Below are positions 1 through 7,776 of a DNA stretch of 64,000 bases, piece by piece. The translations under genes were made by a program, and so were the position numbers. Numbering within the stretch: position 1 is the stretch's first letter; every line of letters begins with the position of its first letter. The DNA is taken from contig JADJLN010000002.1 of NCBI GenBank assembly GCA_016710115.1, positions 496,001 through 560,000 on the forward strand. The letters are read 5' to 3'. A model generated the notes under the pieces. It saw only the letters and a program-made list of their open reading frames with translations. It had not been told where the DNA came from and did no database searches. This DNA comes from Saprospiraceae bacterium. Lineage in GTDB: Bacteria > Bacteroidota > Bacteroidia > Chitinophagales > Saprospiraceae.

Positions 1-2
1 TG

Positions 3-1976
3 AACGCAGCCTCGTTGTCCGGGCAGACACTCACCACACAACATGCTACACCCGGGGTGTATTACCTCAAGGCAAGCTGGACAAATCCACCCGGAGATCC
101 CTGTCCTGATGAAGCCATCGTAGAGGTTCATCTGGAGGCTCTGCCCCAGGTGGATCTTCAATCGACGATTTCGGTTTGTAATGAATCGGGACCGTTTGGG
201 TCGCCGCTGTTATGGTTGGATTCCCTTTTTGTCCTTCCACCATCATCAGGAGTCTGGGTGGATGCAGACAACTCCGGTGCTTCCGGAGTGATCCCGTTCC
301 TCGATTTCACTGGCGTTACGGCAGGAACCTACACGTTCGTCTATCAAACAACGCTAACATCAACAGCTTGTCCAAACAAAGCGGATACCCTCTTCGTGGA
401 GGTTGTGGAATGCACATGCCCAACCCTCTCCCTATCCGGCCAATCTCAATGGTGTACATCTTCCGGCGTCGTTCAACTGGATCCGTACAACCAGTTTCCG
501 GATCCAGGTATCTGGACGTTGGTTGCCACACCGGCAGGCAGCTCGCCAGGTACACTCTCCGGGTCTCTTTTTGATATTCTATCCGCAGATCCGGGGATCT
601 ATACATTCCGTTTTACGATGGCTCTTCCTCCACCACCAGGTTGTCCCGATACGGCTTTCCTGTCGCTCGAGATTGCAGTGCAACCCGAAGCGGGGATGTC
701 CATTGATTCGCTCTATTTCTGTCCGGGTGTTCCGGTCAATCTCGACTTGTTCAACTCGCTCGTTGGGTATGATGCTGGCGGGCAATGGGGTGTTGTCAGC
801 TCCAACCCCTCACCGATCGCAACTATCCAACCGACTACAGGTCAGTGGTTTGGGAATGCCCCTTCCGTGCCGGGCAATTATCAGTTGTTTTATCTGGTTC
901 CTGCTGCTTCACCCTGTCAGGGAGATACTGCTCTGCTCGCTCTGCAAGTAGTTGATCTGCCTGTAGCTGATGCCGGGCCAGATCAGGTGCTGGGATGCAC
1001 GTCCAACCAGGTCATCCTGGGCTCGCCCGGAGGAAACACCCAGCCGCCCTGGCTATATGTTTGGACGCTTGGTATGGACACAATCAGTTCGATGAAGGAA
1101 CCAGAAGTTGCTTTGCCTGGCCTGTATATCCTGGCGGTCTACGATCAGGAGACAACCTGTTTCGCTACGGATACAGTATCGGTTGTACAAGGGCAAACGG
1201 GCCCGACCTCGATGCAGGTCTCTCTCACACAACCGTCTTGTCAGGCCCAGGACGGAGAAATTCTGATCAACTCGGTAACGGGAGGTGTTGGTCCATATCT
1301 CTACAGCATCAATCAACTTCCCCTGGGGATGTCCAATGTGTTTGCCGGGCTGGGGCCAGGGGCGAATACCATCCACCTGGAAGATGCCCAGGGATGTCCT
1401 CTGGATTCGATTGTGGTTCTCCAGGATGCCACCTCCTTTACAATCGATCTGGGACCGGATCTTACTGTTCCGCCAGGCACCGTGCTCAACCTGGAAGGCA
1501 TTCTTTCCGGGACGCCGGGTTCGATTACATCTGTGTCCTGGCAGCCGATGAATATCATTTGCCCTACCTGCCTTATCCAGACGGTTGAGATCACCGAAAC
1601 GGTGCAGATTGACATCCAGGTAGAGAATCAGGATGGTTGTATTGCTACTGATCAGGTTTTGATCACAGTCAATGATGGACCGGTTCGCTATTTCATACCC
1701 ACGGTTTTCAGTCCGAATGGCGATGGGATCAATGACGGATTTACGATCTATGGGAATGAACTGATCTCCCGTATCTCCGAGCTTTCCATTTATGATCGTT
1801 GGGGGACCCTTTTATTTCAGCGAACAGACCTTTCTCCCGGGATAGTCAGTGAAGGCTGGGATGGGAAGTATCGGGGTGAACTGCTGGATCCGGCAGTATT
1901 CATCTATTCAGCAACAATCCGGATGACCAATGGTCAGGAGCGGCTTATCAAAGGAGAAATCCAGTTGATCAGATAA
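3..1976 (+). CDS. T9SS type B (CHU_C) surface adhesin, 3' part
   Basis: The frame is open from the left edge, so the true start lies outside the window; about 657 codons are visible. The visible part is a string of beta-rich, Ig/PKD-like segments with paired cysteines and no catalytic motif that I recognise. A SprB-like unit lies near residues 400-470 (S-C-Q-A-Q-D-G-E-I). The last ~95 residues form the gliding-motility-associated C-terminal domain: FSPNGDGIND, then YDRWG, then EGWDGKYRG and a final beta strand. In the family this tail directs T9SS export and surface attachment. No porP/sprF gene follows it here; the next gene is convergent. Function: probable cell-surface adhesin or matrix protein (inference). 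No frameshift is seen. Confidence 0.85.
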   Translation, partial: NAASLSGQTLTTQHATPGVYYLKASWTNPPGDPCPDEAIVEVHLEALPQVDLQSTISVCNESGPFGSPLLWLDSLFVLPPSSGVWVDADNSGASGVIPFLDFTGVTAGTYTFVYQTTLTSTACPNKADTLFVEVVECTCPTLSLSGQSQWCTSSGVVQLDPYNQFPDPGIWTLVATPAGSSPGTLSGSLFDILSADPGIYTFRFTMALPPPPGCPDTAFLSLEIAVQPEAGMSIDSLYFCPGVPVNLDLFNSLVGYDAGGQWGVVSSNPSPIATIQPTTGQWFGNAPSVPGNYQLFYLVPAASPCQGDTALLALQVVDLPVADAGPDQVLGCTSNQVILGSPGGNTQPPWLYVWTLGMDTISSMKEPEVALPGLYILAVYDQETTCFATDTVSVVQGQTGPTSMQVSLTQPSCQAQDGEILINSVTGGVGPYLYSINQLPLGMSNVFAGLGPGANTIHLEDAQGCPLDSIVVLQDATSFTIDLGPDLTVPPGTVLNLEGILSGTPGSITSVSWQPMNIICPTCLIQTVEITETVQIDIQVENQDGCIATDQVLITVNDGPVRYFIPTVFSPNGDGINDGFTIYGNELISRISELSIYDRWGTLLFQRTDLSPGIVSEGWDGKYRGELLDPAVFIYSATIRMTNGQERLIKGEIQLIR

Positions 1977-1995
1977 TGGTTCCAACCGGCAGTAA

Positions 1996-2325
1996 TCAGG
2001 TCAAATCAACGATCCGGGCAATTGGTGCGACACGTTGAAGAGCATCAATGCCGGACTTCATGGTTGAACTGCTTGCATACATCTGACTGCTCCCTACGAT
2101 CTGACCATTGGACGATTTCAGATTGAAATGCCATTTTCCATTACTGGACTGCTTTGTCTCAAAACAGGAAGAATCCCGGCAATGTTTGGTCACCGAGGTG
2201 ATTCCGTTTCGGGCACCAGCTTTGGCTTCATATCCCTGTGATTGAAGAATGACCTGACCGTTTCTGGACTTGAGCCGGAAATAGAATGTTCCGGATGGAT
2301 CACTTTGAAAGATCTCAAATTTCAT
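1996..2325 (-). CDS. YegP-like protein (two DUF1508 repeats)
   Basis: The 109-residue product begins MKFEIFQSDPSGTFYFRLKS and consists of two similar halves, each with the DUF1508 signature (F-x-L-K-S-x-N-G-Q-x-I, then a serine/alanine-rich Y-x-S/A segment and a G-I helix). The first half covers residues 1-53 and the second 54-109. The length matches E. coli YegP. The family is small, cytoplasmic and of unknown biochemical role. The gene lies 20 bases from, and convergent to, the adhesin at the left edge and is co-directional with the DUF2027/Smr gene, 93 bases away. I saw no strong promoter. Confidence 0.85.
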   Translation of the reverse strand: MKFEIFQSDPSGTFYFRLKSRNGQVILQSQGYEAKAGARNGITSVTKHCRDSSCFETKQSSNGKWHFNLKSSNGQIVGSSQMYASSSTMKSGIDALQRVAPIARIVDLT

Positions 2326-2418
2326 GGGAAAGTTGTGATTTGAAGTTGAAAAGGTCCTTCAAGATAAACATTGTCCAACAATTATTGGCCGGATGGTCTC
2401 GATTGTGCAATCTTTACC

Positions 2419-3414
2419 TCAACGGAGGATGATCTCACTGGCACCAAAACCGTATTTGGGATGGTAGTCATTCCTGACCTGGGACACGGCTGAAAAGGTT
2501 TGACTTCGCTGTGCTATGGCCTGTCTCAGCTTGCCTTTCCCCAAACCGTGAATGATATATACATGAGGAACGCCAACCTGAATTGCTTGCTGAAGATATT
2601 GCTCGAATACCATCATCTGCCGCCGGAAAATATCTCCAGGTGTGACTTTTCCCGGATCACTGAATAGCCGTTCGGCATGGAGATCCAGCTCAATTTGGAA
2701 GGACGCCTTTTGAGCTGGTGCAGGTGTAGCGTGAATAAGCCGACGGTCTGTCACCATAGCTGACGGTCGTTTTGTGTGGATCTGAAGATTTTCCTTGACT
2801 CTGGAATCTTCAGGTATTGAGTATAGTGCCGCAGGAAAACTGAAATAGGGATTGGGGCCCATCTTTTGAAAGAGCGACTTTGGTTTGGGTTTCATCCGAA
2901 GATCAGGACGATCAATGGAATGGTTGGCCCATTTTGTTCGAATTACGATTTCCGGCTGCTGAGGTAAAACGTGCAGTGAAAAAGCAGCCAATTCCACCCA
3001 TTCACCACCAGGCAAAGTGCTCTCACGTTTGTCGTCAGGACCATCTGTCACCCGGAGTTCACTGGAAAATTCAAGAAGCTGGTCCGTATCATTGATCAGA
3101 AACGCATATACTTGTCGGGACTCCATGTGTTCGGGATCAGCGGTCAGTGCCAGTTGAACACCTTGATGCAGGACAGGTATTTGACCTCCGATAAACCGGG
3201 TGCTTTGTGGATTGGACGTCCTGGATCCGGGATGCACAGACACAGCAGGTAATTCCATCGGGGCTTTATAGTCCAAGTCGTCCAGATGAACCGGAATCTC
3301 GTCGTGCTGGTCATCGATGAAAACCATCGCCATATCGTCACCCGCATAACGCGCAAATACTCCCCATTGCCGGGTGTATTTGAGATAAACCTGATCACCG
3401 GATTGCCAGAACAT
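2419..3414 (-). CDS. DUF2027 and Smr domain protein
   Basis: The frame is open up to 3636, but I place the start at ATG 3414. The family's N-terminal beta domain begins there (W-Q-S-G-D-Q-V then Q-W-G-V-F-A and D-E-I-P-V-H-L), and the longer version would overlap the divergent queE. An alternative ATG lies at 3486. The product is about 331 residues: a DUF2027-type N-terminus, a central beta-rich part (P-x-F-S-F-P-A-A-L-Y-S-I), and a C-terminal Smr domain with L-D-L-H-A-E-R-L and the signature HGLGKGKLR near the end. Smr domains bind or nick nucleic acids in MutS2-type proteins; the role of the DUF2027-Smr fusion is unknown. Confidence 0.75.
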   Translation of the reverse strand: MFWQSGDQVYLKYTRQWGVFARYAGDDMAMVFIDDQHDEIPVHLDDLDYKAPMELPAVSVHPGSRTSNPQSTRFIGGQIPVLHQGVQLALTADPEHMESRQVYAFLINDTDQLLEFSSELRVTDGPDDKRESTLPGGEWVELAAFSLHVLPQQPEIVIRTKWANHSIDRPDLRMKPKPKSLFQKMGPNPYFSFPAALYSIPEDSRVKENLQIHTKRPSAMVTDRRLIHATPAPAQKASFQIELDLHAERLFSDPGKVTPGDIFRRQMMVFEQYLQQAIQVGVPHVYIIHGLGKGKLRQAIAQRSQTFSAVSQVRNDYHPKYGFGASEIILR

Positions 3415-3607
3415 CGGGAAAGATAGGAAGCTCCCTCCGAACACCTGTACCGTATCTTTGTTGAATCCGCATCTGACAAGGCGCATGTCGAAGGAATCTT
3501 TTTTGGGCCAATTCAAATGCCCTTGAAAATGAACCTGAATCGGTTGACCAGATAGACGGAAGCCTGTTCGAAAGTGGTCTGAAAATAGTGAAAAACGATC
3601 AAGCCCT

Positions 3608-4252
3608 ATGGCCAGCAAAACAACATATCTCATCAAGGAGATCTATTATACGTTGCAGGGAGAAGGTACACATACTGGCAGGCCTGCGATCTTCTGCCGG
3701 TTCAGCGGGTGCAATCTGTGGTCAGGTCGGGAGGAGGACCGGGAGAAGGCGATCTGCTCGTTCTGTGATACTGATTTTCGGGGTACGGACGGCCCAGGAG
3801 GTGGCCGGTTTCATGCAGATGAGCTCACAAAACGGATTCTGGACCTGTGGCCTACCGAACAGCATGTACCTCCGTTTGTGGTTTGTACCGGCGGTGAACC
3901 ACTTCTCCAACTCGACAACGAGCTCATCCAGGAATTCCATCAGAATGGTATTCTGATCGCTATTGAAACAAATGGAACGATCGTCGTTCCGGAAGGAATC
4001 GATTGGATCTGCGTCAGTCCGAAAGGAGGCTCGGAACTGGTGCAGACCACGGGGCATGAGTTGAAACTGGTGTACCCCCAGCCGCAAGCACTTCCTGAGC
4101 TGTTTGACAACCTGGATTTCGGGCATTTTTTTTTACAACCGATGGATGGCCCGGAGATTGAACAGAATATCCGGTTGACTACAGCGTACTGTCTTGCTCA
4201 TCCCCGGTGGTCATTGAGCCTCCAGACGCACAAAATGATCGGCATTCTGTGA
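3608..4252 (+). CDS. queE: 7-carboxy-7-deazaguanine synthase
   Basis: This radical-SAM enzyme converts 6-carboxytetrahydropterin to 7-carboxy-7-deazaguanine in queuosine synthesis. The 214-residue product has the N-terminal IYYTLQGEGTHTGRPAIFCR typical of QueE and a [4Fe-4S] cysteine motif spaced C-x14-C-x2-C (GCNLW...ICSFC). That is the QueE variant of CxxxCxxC with an insertion. TGGEPLLQ supplies the SAM-binding GGE motif, followed by ETNGT, SPKGG and the C-terminal LQPMDG. The ATG at 3608 is the natural start. The gene is divergent from DUF2027/Smr and convergent with the helicase, with 27 bases between stops; no other queuosine genes are in view. Confidence 0.93.
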   Translation: MASKTTYLIKEIYYTLQGEGTHTGRPAIFCRFSGCNLWSGREEDREKAICSFCDTDFRGTDGPGGGRFHADELTKRILDLWPTEQHVPPFVVCTGGEPLLQLDNELIQEFHQNGILIAIETNGTIVVPEGIDWICVSPKGGSELVQTTGHELKLVYPQPQALPELFDNLDFGHFFLQPMDGPEIEQNIRLTTAYCLAHPRWSLSLQTHKMIGIL

Positions 4253-4279
4253 TTCAAAACCGGATTTCTGAATTCACGT

Positions 4280-7200
4280 TCAAGAGATCATGTACTGGTC
4301 CATATACGCCTTATAGCTTTTATGGCCTGCCAGGGCATCCGGGAAGCCCAGGCTGATCACGCGTTCCCGTGCACGTGTGAGTGCCACATTCAATTTGCGA
4401 TCGATGCCATGTCCATCTGAGATGATCAATGCCAGTTCCTGGGGCCGTTGGACACAAAAGGAAATGAGAATTATATCTCTGGCACCACCCTGATAGCGCT
4501 CTACCGTATCAATCGTACAGACATCAGCAGGAATGCCAGCCTCTGTGAACAATTGCTTGATCAATGCGATCTGCGCTTTGAAAGGCGTAATGATTCCCAG
4601 CGTTTCAGCAGTCCATTGGCGGCCGGCAGCACAATAGAGGGCCTGATAGTACTGGATCAGTTCTACGAGCATGTCGGCTTCTCGTCGATTCATCTTCATC
4701 ATCAACTCCTCGCCTTCAGGATTGACGGGAAGGAATGCAACTCGTCTGTTGACCAGTCTGGAATGGAGTGCATGGGGGATCTCCGGATCATCCAACACCA
4801 GTTGCTGGAGCGGGCTGATCAGGTCCAGTCTGTGCTCGTAAAATTCAGCGTTAGGAAATGCCATCAACTCCGCATGCATACGACCTTGCCGGGAAAGTAA
4901 TCCGGTTACTCCCTGCCATCCGGAGGCCTTTACCTGGCTCAATAACCGTTCGAACAGCGAAATGCCCGCGTCGAAGAAGGATAACTCCTGAAGGGCCGGA
5001 TTCTCGATGTTGCGTTCTGTATAATCCTGTGTCACTACTGCGGGCAACTGTTTGTGATCACCAATCAGTGTAAAGTGGGGGAATTGCATCAGAAGACCAA
5101 CCAGCATGGGTTCCAGCAATTGAGAGGCTTCATCTATGACCACCCGATCAAATGACTTCAGAGAAAAAAGTTCCGACTGACCCAGAACGGACGAAACTGT
5201 ACCGATAAATAACCGGTGGCCTTGGATCAGCTTTCGAACATCTGAGCGATTGGAGCATGCAGGTAATTGCATGGATAAGAGCCTGTCCCGAAACTCGGGG
5301 GAGGTGCTGAACCGACTGCCGATTCGCAGATACTTGTCCCTGTAATCGGATGATATGGCTTCTACAGAAGCACAGATTTCATCCACGGCCCGATTGGTGT
5401 AAGCGAGTAAGAGGACATTTTCTGCTGTATTGGTCATCAGCCAATGCACCAGATGATGAAGTACCACACTGGTCTTTCCTGTGCCAGGGGGCCCCCATAG
5501 CAGGAAATAGTCCCTTGAATTCAGCAGATCGGTAACCACTTCACGCTGTTCGTCGGTCATTGCCAGTGAAAGGGTGTAGTTTTTTTTCTCGGGCAAGGCA
5601 GGTGCGCGTCTACCCAGAAGCAAGGCACGTTTTTCCGGATCACAGGCAGCAAATGAGAACAGGCTGCGTGTCAACTGGTGGAAAGAACTGTCCAGAAAAT
5701 CAGCTTCCAACTGCCAGAGTTGCGCATCCTGGAATCGGGATTTGTGGATCTGCGGTGCGCGCAAACGGACTGAAACTCCGTCCGGATGGATCTCAACCAA
5801 TGTACATTTCCACAGTTGGTCACCGGTTGTTTTTCCCTCCGGATGATGCGGGTAGAGTACGGCAATATCTCCTACTCGAAAATTGGCAAGTGAAGGGGTC
5901 TGCGCAGTGAACGTAAACTGGAGCACAGGATCATGGGCGGCGCTGTCATCTCGAATGATCCGAAGATGAGAGAGAATGGCGAACCGGTCGGCTTTTTCAC
6001 CGGGGCTATCCAGCCAGAGAGACGCCTGGCCTTTCCACCGGTCAGACCCGATACGTCCGGTTTTTGCCAGTTTGTATTCCCTGGCCAGGAAACCGGTAAA
6101 GGTTGTGAAATAGGCCTTCTCAACGATATCCAGACCATCCCATGTCTGCGAGAACAGGTTGAGATCACGTTGGTGAAAGCCGATCAAGCCCGATTGCCGG
6201 CTTGTTCGCCAGGCCTCCAATTGTCTCCAGCTGTCCGGGTTATTTCCATCCAGTGAAGCCAGGGCAAGTTCCATCATCAGAATATGATTGCGAACCTGCA
6301 GGGCATCCATTTGCTTGGATCGAACAACAGGCGCATAGCGCAACGGACGTTCAGGATCACTCGAATAGAGGATATAGGTCAATGACTGCACACGCGGGCG
6401 AACATCCCTGACCAGGATGTCATACAGCAGGGTCTGGATATAGTGATTGGCATTCAGTCCATAGGCATTCGGTCTGAATGGTTTTCCACTTTTCAATTCG
6501 ACAATGCCAGGCGCGAGAGTGGTGTCTTCGGGCAAATGGAAAATATCCAGACGGCCCTGCAAGCCAAACTCGGGGCTGTAAAAGGAAGGTTCCAGATAGC
6601 AATCTTCCGGCTCCATTTGTTCTTTGGCCAATCCGGATTGGATAAACTGTTTCAGGGTTTCAAAATGATGTTTCCCTTTGGTCGCCAAGTCACGCACCTC
6701 CTGGTCGCTGAGCGTGGCAAATGCCATCGGGTGAAGGTGGAACACATCAGGAAAGACATCATCAAAGCTCAGTCCAGGTGTCTGGATCAGCCTGTCCAGG
6801 AAAAAATTGGCCATATGTCCTGCCAGGATAGGCCCACTGATGGTATTCGGGAGGAAGCGCTTCATGACCCCGATGACAGGATATTCTCCCTGTGGTGTGA
6901 AGCATTCCGCAATGGATGTCACATCCACCAGATGATCGGGTTCCGGGATGATCCCCTTCGGGTAGAGTGTGCCCTGTTCATCCACTTCGCAATCCACCAG
7001 GTTGACTCTTGTGGGTGGCACCGGGTCGTGATCCAGAAAGGCAAACAGGCTGTTGAAATTTTCATTTCGCTCCATCACATTCCCCTGGACGACAACCTGT
7101 TGACCGGGAAGGTCTTCGCGATAACCGATCAGTTGCCATTGATCTGTTCGAACCTCAACAATGACGGCTTCGACCAGAGATTCAAAACCCAGCTTTTTTC

Positions 7201-7633
7201 GAGTGCTGACCTCTGCACCGGGTAATCGTTCGAGAAGTCGGATAAAATCCGGGTGTAGTGGCACGTCAAAAACATCGCGGATCGTGCCCGCCAACGCGCG
7301 GTAACCCCAGTTTCGTGCATCCGCAAGGGCAGCTTGATCTGGATCTGTGGTTCTTTCCAGAACGACCATCTGTTTTCGAAACAGATGCAACGCCTGTTGT
7401 GTAGCATAAGGTGTTCTGAACTTGTGGCAGATATAGGCCATAAGGGAGAACTGGGTCGTGAAATGGAGCGGCTCAGTTTGGGCGATGTGGTCAAGTAGTA
7501 CGCCAAGGAGTCGAGCCAGCCTGTCCGGGGGGATCGACCCAGGCTGATGGGACAATATCACCGATTCAACCTGGCGAGCCAGGGAGGCATCCAGGGCCAG
7601 AAGGTCGGTTGAGTCGAGGTGAGTGTTAGACAT
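4280..7633 (-). CDS. Dna2-like PD-(D/E)XK nuclease and SF1 helicase
   Basis: I take ATG 7633 as the start; the 26 residues encoded upstream to 7711 look non-coding. The product is about 1117 residues. A RecB/Cas4-type nuclease core lies near residues 355-390: G-R-L-D-I-F supplies the Asp and V-E-L-K-S-G-K the E-x-K. No four-cysteine Fe-S cluster is visible. A superfamily 1 helicase follows: Walker A GPPGTGKT near residue 715, LLAYTNRAVDEI, Walker B VVIDEAS near 828, GDHKQLPAVV, then V-E-R-Y-Q-G-G and ALTRARERV near 1085. The layout resembles Dna2, acting on DNA flaps, ends or recombination intermediates. It is a single gene with no visible partner, so repair, replication or defence roles are all possible. 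Confidence 0.85.
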   Translation of the reverse strand: MSNTHLDSTDLLALDASLARQVESVILSHQPGSIPPDRLARLLGVLLDHIAQTEPLHFTTQFSLMAYICHKFRTPYATQQALHLFRKQMVVLERTTDPDQAALADARNWGYRALAGTIRDVFDVPLHPDFIRLLERLPGAEVSTRKKLGFESLVEAVIVEVRTDQWQLIGYREDLPGQQVVVQGNVMERNENFNSLFAFLDHDPVPPTRVNLVDCEVDEQGTLYPKGIIPEPDHLVDVTSIAECFTPQGEYPVIGVMKRFLPNTISGPILAGHMANFFLDRLIQTPGLSFDDVFPDVFHLHPMAFATLSDQEVRDLATKGKHHFETLKQFIQSGLAKEQMEPEDCYLEPSFYSPEFGLQGRLDIFHLPEDTTLAPGIVELKSGKPFRPNAYGLNANHYIQTLLYDILVRDVRPRVQSLTYILYSSDPERPLRYAPVVRSKQMDALQVRNHILMMELALASLDGNNPDSWRQLEAWRTSRQSGLIGFHQRDLNLFSQTWDGLDIVEKAYFTTFTGFLAREYKLAKTGRIGSDRWKGQASLWLDSPGEKADRFAILSHLRIIRDDSAAHDPVLQFTFTAQTPSLANFRVGDIAVLYPHHPEGKTTGDQLWKCTLVEIHPDGVSVRLRAPQIHKSRFQDAQLWQLEADFLDSSFHQLTRSLFSFAACDPEKRALLLGRRAPALPEKKNYTLSLAMTDEQREVVTDLLNSRDYFLLWGPPGTGKTSVVLHHLVHWLMTNTAENVLLLAYTNRAVDEICASVEAISSDYRDKYLRIGSRFSTSPEFRDRLLSMQLPACSNRSDVRKLIQGHRLFIGTVSSVLGQSELFSLKSFDRVVIDEASQLLEPMLVGLLMQFPHFTLIGDHKQLPAVVTQDYTERNIENPALQELSFFDAGISLFERLLSQVKASGWQGVTGLLSRQGRMHAELMAFPNAEFYEHRLDLISPLQQLVLDDPEIPHALHSRLVNRRVAFLPVNPEGEELMMKMNRREADMLVELIQYYQALYCAAGRQWTAETLGIITPFKAQIALIKQLFTEAGIPADVCTIDTVERYQGGARDIILISFCVQRPQELALIISDGHGIDRKLNVALTRARERVISLGFPDALAGHKSYKAYMDQYMIS

Positions 7634-7749
7634 TGGAAAACAATGTGAGGAATACAAGATAATGACTTCATCACGGACAGCGAAGGATTGATTCTGTCGG
7701 CAGCCGAACAAAGACAGGGAATTGAAGGGGGCATCATCTTGTAACCGTC

Positions 7750-7757
7750 TATATTTG
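7750..7757 (+). promoter_or_regulatory. Candidate -7 element for the Asp-box gene
   Basis: TATATTTG matches the Bacteroidota -7 consensus TAnnTTTG and ends 19 bases before the ATG at 7777. No TTTG or TTG stands at the usual 19-20-base spacing upstream, so only half of the promoter is supported. Confidence 0.4.
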
Positions 7758-7776
7758 CGGCACTTATTTATTCAGG

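Noticed and set aside
3453..3460. TATCTTTG as the queE promoter
   Set aside because: It fits TAnnTTTG but has no -33 element at the right spacing and lies about 148 bp from the start codon.
3415..3636. N-terminal extension of the DUF2027/Smr protein
   Set aside because: The family domain starts at about 3414 and the extension would overlap the divergent queE start.
7634..7711. 26-codon extension at the start of the nuclease-helicase
   Set aside because: The MSNTH start at 7633 is more plausible; the extension lies in the divergent promoter region and looks non-coding.
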